Shown: positions 7,006 through 16,037 of the stretch, piece by piece | Numbering within the stretch: position 1 is the stretch's first letter | How the letters are laid out: each line of letters starts with the position of its first letter | NCBI GenBank assembly: GCA_023229525.1 | Contig: JALNZC010000008.1 | Coordinates: forward strand, 56,682-120,681 | DNA: 64,000 bases | Direction of reading: 5' to 3' | Origin: Bacteroidales bacterium | GTDB lineage: Bacteria > Bacteroidota > Bacteroidia > Bacteroidales > FEN-979 | The notes under the pieces: model-generated | What the model saw: the letters and a program-made list of their open reading frames with translations, nothing else | What the model was told of the DNA's origin: nothing | Database searches by the model: none | Made by a program: the position numbers and the translations under genes

Positions 7006-10000
7006 ATGAAAAAGAAAGTACATAAGCTCAAAGAGTTTTTTGCAACCAGTTGGTCGATTGACAATAAAACAAGTATCTATGTCCTTGCCGTCATTATCAC
7101 TTCCCTGGGATTATTATCCTATTTCAATATACCCAAAGAACAGTTTCCGGAAATTGTAATTCCCACCATTGTTGTTAATACCCTTTATCCCGGGACTTCA
7201 CCGGAGGATATGGAAAACCTGGTTACGCGTCCGATTGAAAAGCAATGCAAATCACTTGCAGATGTAAAAAGGATCACCAGTAATTCAATCCAGGATTTTT
7301 CAACCATTGTGGTCGAGTTTAACCCGGGTATCGCCGTTTCGGAGGCCAAACAACGGGTTCGTGACGCAGTAGATAAAGCCAAGACAAACCTCCCGAATAA
7401 CCTGCCGAAAGACCCGGATATCAAAGAATTCGACATTTCAGAAATTCCCATCATGAATATCAATCTGGCCGGGGATTATGACCTTCAGCGTTTGAAAAAA
7501 TACGCAGAAGATGCGCAGGATAAGATCGAAACCCTGAAAGAGATCACCCGGGTCGATATCGTTGGCGCCCTTGAACGCGAAATCCAGATTGATGTCGACA
7601 TGTATAAAATGCAGGCGGCAAGTGTGTCGTTTCGGGATATTGAATCGGCCATAGCGGCAGAAAATGTCACTGTATCTGCCGGTACCATTACTTCCTTCGG
7701 AACAAAATACACCATCCGGTTAGCCGGTCAGTTCAAGACACCGGATCAAATCAAGACCATTATGCTTAAATCGGCAAGCGGCGCTACCATATACATTGAT
7801 GATATTGCCGATGTCCGGGACTCTTTCAAGGAACAGGAAAGTTTTGCCCGTCTCAACGGCAAAAATGTCATTACCCTTAATGTTATCAAGAAAAGCGGGG
7901 AAAACCTGATCAATGCTTCCGAAGAAATCGCTGCTATCATCGATGGTTTAAAGAAAACTGCTTACCCTCCCGATCTGACTGTTACCATCACCGGAGACCA
8001 ATCACGGTTTACCAAAAGCACACTGGAAGAATTGAACAACACTATTATTATCGGGTTTATCATGGTGGTTTTGGTGTTGATGTTTTTCATGGGTTTGAAT
8101 AATGCTTTCTTTGTTGCACTTTCAGTCCCACTGTCGATGTTCGTCGCTTACCTCATCATGCCAAGTCTTGGGTTTACCATGAATATGATCGTGATGTTCG
8201 GTTTCATTTTTGCTCTGGGGATCATCGTTGACGATGCCATTGTAGTTATAGAAAATACCCACCGGATACACCGTGACCAGCACGATATTGTGAAGGCGGC
8301 TAAAAATGCCGCCGGTGAAGTCTTTCTGCCCATCCTTTCAGGAACATTAACTACCCTGGCTCCCTTTTTCCCGCTCGCCTTCTGGCCAGGAACCGTGGGT
8401 AAATTCATGCATTACTTACCTGTGACCCTGATCCTTACTTTATTCGCTTCACTTTTTGTTGCTTATATAATCAACCCTGTGTTTGCAGTAACTTTCATGA
8501 AGCATGAATACGACCAGGTTGAACATAGAACCAACAAAAAGAAATTGCTGACCATCAGTGTGGTCTTACTTGCAATGGCGTTAATAAGTTACCTGGCCGG
8601 AGGATTCGCAATGGGTAATTTATTTATCTTTGCCTTACTGCTTAACGGTTTTTACCGCCTGTTCCTCAAAAATGCCATCATTAAATTTCAAACGGTTCTC
8701 TGGCCTTGGGTGATGCGTTTTTATGAAAAAACATTGGTTTTCGTCCTGAAAGCACAAAGGCCCTGGTACCTTTTTTATTCTGTTTTTGCCCTCTTTTTCC
8801 TGGCCATCTATATTACCTGGATTACCAAGCCTAAAGTGCTATTCTTCCCCAACAACATGCCCACCAACATTGCCGTTTATATAAAAATGCCTGAAGGAAC
8901 CGATCAGAATGTAACCGATTCGGTGACCTACCTTGTAGAAAACAAAATTTATAAGGTTCTAGGTAAGAAAAATCCACTGGTGGAGTCGGTGATTGCCAAT
9001 GTCGGATTCGGCGCAGGTGAAGGGATGTTTGACCGTTCCATTTCATCCAATAAAGGAAAGGTCACCGTGAATTTCGTTGAAAGTAAATTTCGCCGTGGTA
9101 TATCAACCCAGGATTACCTGGATAAGGTCCGGGATAACCTGAAAAATATTCCCGGAGCCACCATCAGTGTCGAAAAGAACAAGATGGGACCTCCTACCGG
9201 TAAACCTATCAACATAGAAATTACCGGGGAAGATCTTGATCAGCTTATCACTACATCTGCAGCCTTCAAATCGTATCTTGACTCGCTGCGTATCTCTGGC
9301 ATTGAACAACTCAAATCGGATTTCGAGGACAATAAACCGGAAATAATTATCGATATCGATAGGGTTCGGGCAAACCGGGAAGGATTATCGCTCGGACAGA
9401 TCGGAATGGAACTCCGTACCGCAATCTATGGCAAGGAGGTTTCAAAATATAAGGAAGAAGAAGATGAATATCCGATCCAGCTTAGATATTCCGAACAGGA
9501 ACGGACCAACATCAATAAAATTATCAATGCCAAGATCACCTACCGTGATATGAATAGCGGTGTGCTTCGGCAGATCCCGATTTCTTCGGTAGCCACAATA
9601 AAATACAAGGACACCTATGGCGGTATCAAACGGAAAAACCTCAAACGTGTAATAACCGTTTCATCGGAAGTACTTTCCGGTTATACCGCCAATGAGATTG
9701 TTTCCCAGATCAATAAATCCATCCCGGCATTCAATATGCCAAAAGGGGTCGAAATCAGTCTTACAGGCGAGCGTGAAGACCAGGCCGAAACCATGACCTT
9801 CCTAATGAAAGCCATGATGATCGCCATTGGGATGATCTTTTTTATCCTGATCACACAATTCGGATCATTAAGCAAGTCGTTCATCATTTTGAGTGAAGTA
9901 ATTTTCAGTGTTATCGGCGTGCTCCTTGGCATTGCGATATTTCACATGTCGATCAGCGTAATCATGACAGGCTTGGGGATTGTGGCCCTGGGTGGTATTG

Positions 10001-10377
10001 TGGTACGTAATGGGATTCTGATAGTGGAGTTTGCCGATGTATTGAAATCGCGGGGGATGAAAACCACAGAGGCTATTATTAATGCAGGAAAGACCAGGAT
10101 AACACCGGTAATCCTGACAGCCACAGCGACTATGCTTGGGTTGGTTCCTTTGGCAGTAGGGATGAATATTAATTTTGTTTCCCTCTTCACCGAATTAAAT
10201 CCACACATTTATTTTGGAGGCGACAACGTCCTGTTTTGGGGGCCGCTCTCCTGGACCATTATATTCGGATTAAGTTTTGCTACTTTCCTGACCCTTATCT
10301 TTGTCCCCGCCCTGCTATTGATTGATGTACGGATGAAGCTTAAATGGAAGCGGCGAAAATCAAACCGGAGAAGGTAG
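7006..10377 (+). CDS. RND-family efflux transporter (AcrB/HAE-like)
   Basis: A 1123-residue inner-membrane proton/substrate antiporter. It has the RND plan: a helix near the N-terminus, a periplasmic loop starting with the FPEIVIPTIVVNTLYPGTSPE-like region, helices 2-6 (about 345-530), a second periplasmic loop (about 620-920) and a final helix block. The proton-relay aspartates lie in IIVDDAIVVIENTHR (about 409-410). It is some 70-100 residues longer than typical AcrB, partly from extra hydrophobic sequence around 530-600 (an LLNGFYRLFLKN segment). It lies between its adaptor (12 bp upstream) and a convergent TolC gene 8 bp past its stop. Drug or lipid export is likely but unspecified. Confidence 0.93.
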   Translation: MKKKVHKLKEFFATSWSIDNKTSIYVLAVIITSLGLLSYFNIPKEQFPEIVIPTIVVNTLYPGTSPEDMENLVTRPIEKQCKSLADVKRITSNSIQDFSTIVVEFNPGIAVSEAKQRVRDAVDKAKTNLPNNLPKDPDIKEFDISEIPIMNINLAGDYDLQRLKKYAEDAQDKIETLKEITRVDIVGALEREIQIDVDMYKMQAASVSFRDIESAIAAENVTVSAGTITSFGTKYTIRLAGQFKTPDQIKTIMLKSASGATIYIDDIADVRDSFKEQESFARLNGKNVITLNVIKKSGENLINASEEIAAIIDGLKKTAYPPDLTVTITGDQSRFTKSTLEELNNTIIIGFIMVVLVLMFFMGLNNAFFVALSVPLSMFVAYLIMPSLGFTMNMIVMFGFIFALGIIVDDAIVVIENTHRIHRDQHDIVKAAKNAAGEVFLPILSGTLTTLAPFFPLAFWPGTVGKFMHYLPVTLILTLFASLFVAYIINPVFAVTFMKHEYDQVEHRTNKKKLLTISVVLLAMALISYLAGGFAMGNLFIFALLLNGFYRLFLKNAIIKFQTVLWPWVMRFYEKTLVFVLKAQRPWYLFYSVFALFFLAIYITWITKPKVLFFPNNMPTNIAVYIKMPEGTDQNVTDSVTYLVENKIYKVLGKKNPLVESVIANVGFGAGEGMFDRSISSNKGKVTVNFVESKFRRGISTQDYLDKVRDNLKNIPGATISVEKNKMGPPTGKPINIEITGEDLDQLITTSAAFKSYLDSLRISGIEQLKSDFEDNKPEIIIDIDRVRANREGLSLGQIGMELRTAIYGKEVSKYKEEEDEYPIQLRYSEQERTNINKIINAKITYRDMNSGVLRQIPISSVATIKYKDTYGGIKRKNLKRVITVSSEVLSGYTANEIVSQINKSIPAFNMPKGVEISLTGEREDQAETMTFLMKAMMIAIGMIFFILITQFGSLSKSFIILSEVIFSVIGVLLGIAIFHMSISVIMTGLGIVALGGIVVRNGILIVEFADVLKSRGMKTTEAIINAGKTRITPVILTATATMLGLVPLAVGMNINFVSLFTELNPHIYFGGDNVLFWGPLSWTIIFGLSFATFLTLIFVPALLLIDVRMKLKWKRRKSNRRR

Positions 10378-10385
10378 GAAACCGT

Positions 10386-11759
10386 TTAAAATTTTTCGAG
10401 GAGTTTACTTAGCTTGATCTTCTGACTCAGCAACTGATAAATCGATTGCATATAATCGTTGTTTGAGGAAAGAAATTGCTGGTACCGCTGGTTTAAATCA
10501 GTGCTTCCGACCATACCTTGTTTGTACTTGGTCATGGTTTTTTCATAGATTTTTAGCGCCGTTTCAAAGCCTTTTACTTTATTCTGGTAAATGGCAAATG
10601 CGTTGCTGAACTCTGTTTTTGCCGTGGCTACCTGCAACTCCAAACCAACCCGGATTTTCTCATCGGTAACTTTGGTTTTTACCACATTCAGCCGTGCCTG
10701 ATCAACTCCGTATTTTCGGTTACCGCTACTCCATATCGGGATTTGAAGCGAGAATCCAAAATTCACTGTTGGATACCAAACCTCGCTGGAACTGAAAAAA
10801 CTCCATGAATTTCGTTGGGCGTTGGTGGAAGCGCTTAAAAATCCGCTGAAGGTTGGCTGATAGGCGGTTTTTGATAACTTATACTGCATCAGGGTCAGGT
10901 AGTCGGATTTCTTCAGTAACACAAAATCAATGTTCGACTGATAATCAAATTGCTGATTTACCAAAGCATCCCTGTTAACCTGGGCAAGGAAATACTCAAG
11001 ATTATCAGTCTGTATCAATTCTTCATTGTCTTTCAGCCCTATCAGGAATTTCAGATTTGCATATACCAGATCCCGCTGGTTTTTTGTATAGGTAAGTGTG
11101 GCTTCAAGGTTCGACCGGTTCAGGTCTGCCTGATCTACCTCAATGTCCTCGATCAATCCGACCTGGTAGCTTTTTCGGGCTTCTTCGACCAACCTGCTGA
11201 CTACAACATAGGTCGAATCCAGAATTTTAATTCCCTCATTAACCACCAGCAGACGGATATAAACATCAGCGACCTGATCACGAATATCAACTTTATCGCG
11301 GAGATTTTTTTGCTTGGATGTTTCAAGAAAAGCTTTTGCTGTTTGCAAACCCACCAGGTATTGACCACTGTAAATCAGCTGTGACAGGGATCCTTTGAGG
11401 GTCATGTTGTAGGTAGTTCCAAACTGAAGGGCCTGAAATGTACCGGGTTTCCCGAAAAATTCGCCTGGGATAAGTGTGGTCGGCTGAACCACGTAATCCA
11501 TATAATCCAATCCTGCGTTGATCTGAGGTAACCCGATCGCGGTATTCTGCTTTACCATTTTCCTGGCAATTTCCACATCGGTGGCTGAGTTTTTCAGATC
11601 ATAATTGTTTTCAAAAGCATATTCCTGGGCTTGTTGCAATGAAAAGGCCTTAGCGGTCTTTGGGATTATCGGATTCGTGGTCTGTGACCAACCGGAATAC
11701 ATATTAAAAAACCAGGCTAAAATGATAGAAGATAAAATCTGGTATTTCATTAGGCTCAA
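10386..11759 (-). CDS. TolC-family outer-membrane efflux protein
   Basis: A 457-residue outer-membrane factor. A signal peptide (about 1-26, ending GWSQ) is followed by two OEP repeats of alternating coiled-coil helices and beta-strands (for example AQEYAFENNYDLKNSATDVE, and the second repeat beginning near residue 280). It is presumed to complete the convergent adaptor-pump pair whose pump ends 8 bp away. Its start codon overlaps the stop of the TetR gene by 4 bp (ATGA), so the two are co-translated. Having the channel on the opposite strand to its adaptor and pump means its dose is set by the repressor gene's promoter. Confidence 0.92.
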   Translation of the reverse strand: MSLMKYQILSSIILAWFFNMYSGWSQTTNPIIPKTAKAFSLQQAQEYAFENNYDLKNSATDVEIARKMVKQNTAIGLPQINAGLDYMDYVVQPTTLIPGEFFGKPGTFQALQFGTTYNMTLKGSLSQLIYSGQYLVGLQTAKAFLETSKQKNLRDKVDIRDQVADVYIRLLVVNEGIKILDSTYVVVSRLVEEARKSYQVGLIEDIEVDQADLNRSNLEATLTYTKNQRDLVYANLKFLIGLKDNEELIQTDNLEYFLAQVNRDALVNQQFDYQSNIDFVLLKKSDYLTLMQYKLSKTAYQPTFSGFLSASTNAQRNSWSFFSSSEVWYPTVNFGFSLQIPIWSSGNRKYGVDQARLNVVKTKVTDEKIRVGLELQVATAKTEFSNAFAIYQNKVKGFETALKIYEKTMTKYKQGMVGSTDLNQRYQQFLSSNNDYMQSIYQLLSQKIKLSKLLEKF

Positions 11760-12400
11760 TTGAATTTTTTTAAATTGACTTTTCGTTTTTGCTTTTCATA
11801 ATATTCGATTCCAATTGGATTTGCAATTCCCCGGATGAAATTGTCGAACATCACTTCAAAAAGGGTTTGAAAGCAAAATTTATCAGCGGGGAAAAACTCC
11901 GGGTTATGAAGGTCGATCAAACGACGGATGTACAATCGTGCAATCAATTCAATACTTAAGTCATCGCGGTACATTCCCTGACTGATTCCTTTTTGTATAT
12001 TGATCTGTATCTTCTGATAAATGAACTCAATGCGTTCATCAACGTGCTTATAATAAATGTCAGGGTAATACTTTTTCAGGTCAAAGGTCATCGAGGGACT
12101 TACATCCCGGAAGCGGTCACCGACTTCAAGACTCACGGTGAGTAAAATATCAATGGCATTCACTCCTTCAAAATTATGCTGGTCGAATATCACTTCAAAA
12201 TTCTGGCGCTCGAGTTCCAGTAATTTTTCCACCAGCTGGTTTTTACTGGATACATACTTGTACAATTTATTTTTCGATATCCCGAGATCACGGCAAATAT
12301 CATCTATAGAAACACTCCGGACTCCATACTTGAAAAAAAGCTCCCGGACCCTTTCAAGAATATCGATTAATGATGTTTCCATCGAGATGAAGTTATTCAA
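11756..12400 (-). CDS. TetR/AcrR-family transcriptional regulator
   Basis: A 214-residue one-component repressor. The N-terminal helix-turn-helix (about 10-58) reads ELFFKYGVRSVSIDDICRDL followed by GISKNKLYKYVSSKNQLVEK, a clear TetR signature; the rest is an all-helical ligand and dimer domain with no close family recognised. It leads a two-gene operon with the TolC gene and faces the RND adaptor-pump genes, so control of this efflux system, including its own operon, is the obvious guess. Its promoter (TATCTTTG on the minus strand) is about 65 bp upstream. Confidence 0.92.
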   Translation of the reverse strand: MNNFISMETSLIDILERVRELFFKYGVRSVSIDDICRDLGISKNKLYKYVSSKNQLVEKLLELERQNFEVIFDQHNFEGVNAIDILLTVSLEVGDRFRDVSPSMTFDLKKYYPDIYYKHVDERIEFIYQKIQINIQKGISQGMYRDDLSIELIARLYIRRLIDLHNPEFFPADKFCFQTLFEVMFDNFIRGIANPIGIEYYEKQKRKVNLKKFN

Positions 12401-12466
12401 TTTTTAGTCTCCCACTACGAGGATAAAGCTAAAGGTAGCATCATCCGACCATGATTTTGGAGGCTG

Positions 12467-12474
12467 CAAAGATA
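12467..12474 (-). promoter_or_regulatory. -7 box of the tetR-tolC promoter
   Basis: TATCTTTG on the minus strand; a TTG lies 25 bases upstream at 12502-12500, slightly beyond the usual spacing and inside the end of the neighbouring gene. The leader to the TetR ATG would be about 60 nt. Confidence 0.45.
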
Positions 12475-12494
12475 ATAAAAGGGATTAAGTGATC

Positions 12495-14054
12495 TCAGTC
12501 AATGATCATTTTCCGTTTCAGTGTCTGTTCTCCACTGACTAAAGAAAAATAATAAATTCCCGGAGGAACCCGGTTCTTGGAAATATCGAAATATTCGATG
12601 TATTTACCCGGGGCAATCATTTTATCCTTGAAAAGAGTGGCAACTTCTTTTCCCAGGATATTATAGACCTTAAGCGTCATCGTTGCAGGCGCATGTACCT
12701 TATAGGAAAAATAGGTATATTCTTTCCCGGGATTTGGATAATTCTGATCCAGGGATAAGGAAACAAAGGGTTCCGGATCCGGTCCGGTTCCGACATAAAC
12801 GCTGTCGATCTTTGCCGTCCAAATACTCAGTGTGTTGTAATGTAGTCTTGTCCATATAGGTCTTACGACATTATTGTAAGCGGAGACGCACGTATAATCT
12901 CCAAAAAATATTCCCTGAGACGGATTGAACGGAGTATCGCTGATCTTGAAATTCTCAAAGTTCTCTCCCCCATCGCGGGAAACCGCCATATAGACATCGG
13001 TTCTGTTGTCGGAATAATTCCGGCGGTCATAGAAAACAAAATAGATGAACCCCGTCACCTGATCTACCGTCATCCAGGTAAAAAACTGTTGCTTTCCGGG
13101 TGTATCGTCATTCACTCTTTTCGGGGCACACCAGGTAAGACCGCCATCGGTTGATTTAACGAACCAAATATCGGTATTCGTGGTTCCATTCCGCTGATCT
13201 GACCAGTTGATATAGACATTCCCATGGTAGGGGCCGTTGCTCAGGTCACAGCAGGTAACCGGCAATCCATTGGCCCTGTAAATACCCTGGACCATAAAAT
13301 CCCAACCACCCGGAATATCGGAAACAAAAATATTTGTATCGTTCCAGGTAATACCTTCATCCAAGGACCGGTTAAAAACCAAACCCAAAGGACCTGCCCA
13401 TGAAACATAGATTTCTCCATTGGGCCCGACGGCCGGAACCGCGCCTTCCACCGTATTATCCATGTCAAGACAATCGCCGGCAACCCTGCTGATCCTTTTG
13501 GCTGGACTCCAGTTAAGCCCGCCATTCGTGGATTTCGAAAAAAGGATCACCGAACTGTCCAGCGGATTACTGCTTCCATAACTATCAAATTGTGTCCATG
13601 TTACATAAATATGGTTGTTTGAAAGATTTACTACGCCCCATTCTTTGTCTTGGGCTTTTGTCCCGTTCAATCCCATATAGCTTCCATTGGACCAGGATTG
13701 TCCTCCGTTGGTTGACTTCTGGGAAACGATCCGGTCAATCCAGTTGCCGGAAGAAGGATTAGAAAGATGGAAAAAATAAAAACTCCCTGTTGTATCGACA
13801 ATAATAACCGGATCGCCCCAAACCCCATACGAAGAAGAAAGTTGCCCTTCTGTCCAGGTACTCCCTGCATCATCGGAATAATAATAGGTATCGATGTTGG
13901 CGCCGGCTACCATTTGGTTAGTGTTTTTGGGATTGATCATGATGGATGGCTCATTGGGACTGCGTGAGCTGCCAATCATGATATTCGGATATTGGGCAAG
14001 CGCGGAAATCACAGAAAAAAGCAATGCGTAAAAAGTAAAGTATATTCGTAACAT
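12495..14054 (-). CDS. Secreted BNR/Asp-box (sialidase-fold) protein with type IX sorting domain
   Basis: A 519-residue exported protein. A signal peptide (1-20, LFSVISALAQ) is followed by a six-bladed propeller region with at least five Asp-box repeats of the SxDxGxTW type (SDDAGSTW, STNGGQSW, STNGGLNW, SLDEGITW, STDGGLTW) between about 50 and 370. The C-terminal 80 residues form a type IX secretion domain (LDQNYPNPGKEYTYFSYKV, ending LKRKMIID). The fold is shared by sialidases and many non-enzymatic proteins, and the arginine triad of sialidases was not identified, so no enzymatic claim is made. The ATG at 14054 was chosen because the signal peptide begins there; an upstream in-frame ATG at 14108 would put 18 residues before it. 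Confidence 0.85.
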   Translation of the reverse strand: MLRIYFTFYALLFSVISALAQYPNIMIGSSRSPNEPSIMINPKNTNQMVAGANIDTYYYSDDAGSTWTEGQLSSSYGVWGDPVIIVDTTGSFYFFHLSNPSSGNWIDRIVSQKSTNGGQSWSNGSYMGLNGTKAQDKEWGVVNLSNNHIYVTWTQFDSYGSSNPLDSSVILFSKSTNGGLNWSPAKRISRVAGDCLDMDNTVEGAVPAVGPNGEIYVSWAGPLGLVFNRSLDEGITWNDTNIFVSDIPGGWDFMVQGIYRANGLPVTCCDLSNGPYHGNVYINWSDQRNGTTNTDIWFVKSTDGGLTWCAPKRVNDDTPGKQQFFTWMTVDQVTGFIYFVFYDRRNYSDNRTDVYMAVSRDGGENFENFKISDTPFNPSQGIFFGDYTCVSAYNNVVRPIWTRLHYNTLSIWTAKIDSVYVGTGPDPEPFVSLSLDQNYPNPGKEYTYFSYKVHAPATMTLKVYNILGKEVATLFKDKMIAPGKYIEYFDISKNRVPPGIYYFSLVSGEQTLKRKMIID

Positions 14055-14166
14055 GATAAGTTGAAATTTTCTATAAAGGTACGGAGATTTGTATCGGAGC
14101 GGTACCAATCCAAAGCGATTTTTACGTAAGTTTGGTCGCTTTTATAAAAAATTATGTGAAAATTTT

Positions 14167-14198
14167 ATGAAAATATATGAAAATATATGAAAATATGT
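14167..14198. repeat. 10-bp tandem repeat ATGAAAATAT at the M14 gene start
   Basis: About three copies of ATGAAAATAT. The array supplies several ATG codons in different frames; only those at 14187 and 14199 are in frame with the peptidase gene. Confidence 0.85.
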
Positions 14199-16037
14199 AT
14201 GCGACTGTTGCTTTCCATTTCTTTTTTTATCACCGCCTTATCTGGGTTTGGTCAGGCGCCAGAATGGGCTACTTTCTATGAGAAATCAGGAAAGAAGGAT
14301 ACCCCTCGATACCGGGAGACTCTGGAGTTTTGCCGGAAGATGGATAAAGCTTCTCCCCTGGTTACGACAACCACATTCGGGAAAAGCGCTCAGGGACGCG
14401 ACCTCCCTCTCATGATTATCGATAATCAAGGGTTGACAGATCCGGAATCAATCCGGAAAACAGGAAAAGCAATCGTCCTGATCCAGGCCTGTATTCATCC
14501 TGGTGAATGCGAAGGAAAAGATGCAGGGCTGATGCTAATCCGCGATATGGTGTTTGGTAAGCCTCCTTCCAATAATCAGTTCCCGGCATCCGGCATCCAG
14601 TATCCGTTAATAGAACTGCTCAACCATGTATCCATTCTTTTCATCCCTATCTTCAATGTTGATGGTCATGAACGGTTTGGCCCATACAACCGCATCAACC
14701 AGAACGGACCGCGTGAAATGGGGTGGAGAGTGAATGCGAATAATCTCAACCTCAATCGTGATTACCTTAAAGCCGACACACCTGAAATGCAAGCCTGGCT
14801 TAAAATGTTTAACCGGTGGATGCCCGATTTTTTTATTGACACGCACACAACCGATGGCGCTGACTATCAGTACCAACTTACCTACTCAATGGATATTTTT
14901 GGCGATATGGAAACCGGATTATCAAAATGGAGCGAGGAGGTTTTCTTGAAAAACATGACTTCAGGAATGGAAGCGGTCGGTATACCCGTTTTTCCCTATA
15001 TCGAATTCCGCGACTGGCATAATCCGAAAAGCGGTCTGGAAACAGCAGTTTCTCCTCCCATGCTTTCTCAGGCATATACATCCTTGCGTAACCGGCCCGG
15101 GCTGCTGATCGAGACACATATGCTGAAACCATACGATCAACGGGTTACCGCAACCTACCAATGTCTGAAAATTTCACTGGGCATTATAAATAAGGAAAGC
15201 AAAAATCTGACGGCATTGATTAAAAAAGCCGATGACCTGATCTCCAACGCTGACTTCCGGAAAAAAGACTTTCCGCTTAAATTTAAAACACTCACCAACG
15301 ACAGTACCATGGTCACTTTTATGGGGATTGGATATAACGAAGTTAAAAGTGATATAACGGGTGAAACGTGGTTCAAATATGGAGATGAAAAAACGACTTT
15401 TCTCTTGCCTTATTTTGATAAAACCGAACCGGTGAAAGTAACGAAATTGCCCGAAGCATATATCGTGCCGGCTGAGTGGAAAACGGTGATTGACCGGCTC
15501 GCGATGCATGGGATACGTTTTTACCTGTTACAAAAGGATACGGTTATATCTGTAACCGGTTTCCGGTTCAATGATCCCAAATGGCAATCCACTCCTTATG
15601 AAGGAAGGCACATGATGACAAACATCGCATATCAGGAGATCAGCCTGGAGCGGAATTTTCCGGCAGGATCAGCCATCGTGGTAATGGATCAGCCAAGCGC
15701 CCGCATCATTGCTCATATTCTTGAGCCGGATGGGGATGGTTCTTATCTTTCCTGGGGCTTTTTCGATGCCATTTTCGAGCAAAAAGAATTTGCAGAACAC
15801 TATGTCATGGAACCACTTTCTCGGAAAATGCTCGATGAAGATCCGGCATTAAAAGCAGAATTTGTAAAGAAAAAAGAACAGGATCAGGCTTTTTCGAAAA
15901 ATCCGAATGCCATCCTGACCTGGTTTTATAGTAAGACACAATACTGGGACAAAAATAAGGACCTCTACCCTGTGGGAAAAATTTTTGACAGGAAATTACT
16001 GGATGGCCTGATTAAAAACCAGCCCGTTTCCCGATAA
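14187..16037 (+). CDS. Secreted M14-family metallocarboxypeptidase
   Basis: A 616-residue zinc peptidase with a signal peptide (about 1-22, ending SGFGQ). The M14 zinc motif HPGE (HxxE) lies near residue 107-110 in IQACIHPGECEGKDAG, the third ligand is the histidine of FIDTHTTDGADYQ near 219, and FNVDGHERFGPYNRINQNGP matches the family's substrate-binding region. The C-terminal 250 residues are an accessory region often seen in this subfamily. It would act outside the cytoplasm on peptides. The start could be 14187 or 14199. Its last 26 bp overlap the end of the convergent desulfurase-SelD gene. Confidence 0.9.
   Translation: MKICMRLLLSISFFITALSGFGQAPEWATFYEKSGKKDTPRYRETLEFCRKMDKASPLVTTTTFGKSAQGRDLPLMIIDNQGLTDPESIRKTGKAIVLIQACIHPGECEGKDAGLMLIRDMVFGKPPSNNQFPASGIQYPLIELLNHVSILFIPIFNVDGHERFGPYNRINQNGPREMGWRVNANNLNLNRDYLKADTPEMQAWLKMFNRWMPDFFIDTHTTDGADYQYQLTYSMDIFGDMETGLSKWSEEVFLKNMTSGMEAVGIPVFPYIEFRDWHNPKSGLETAVSPPMLSQAYTSLRNRPGLLIETHMLKPYDQRVTATYQCLKISLGIINKESKNLTALIKKADDLISNADFRKKDFPLKFKTLTNDSTMVTFMGIGYNEVKSDITGETWFKYGDEKTTFLLPYFDKTEPVKVTKLPEAYIVPAEWKTVIDRLAMHGIRFYLLQKDTVISVTGFRFNDPKWQSTPYEGRHMMTNIAYQEISLERNFPAGSAIVVMDQPSARIIAHILEPDGDGSYLSWGFFDAIFEQKEFAEHYVMEPLSRKMLDEDPALKAEFVKKKEQDQAFSKNPNAILTWFYSKTQYWDKNKDLYPVGKIFDRKLLDGLIKNQPVSR

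Noticed and set aside
12495..14054. Calling the BNR protein a sialidase
   Set aside because: Asp-boxes alone define the fold; the arginine triad and catalytic tyrosine-glutamate pair were not found.
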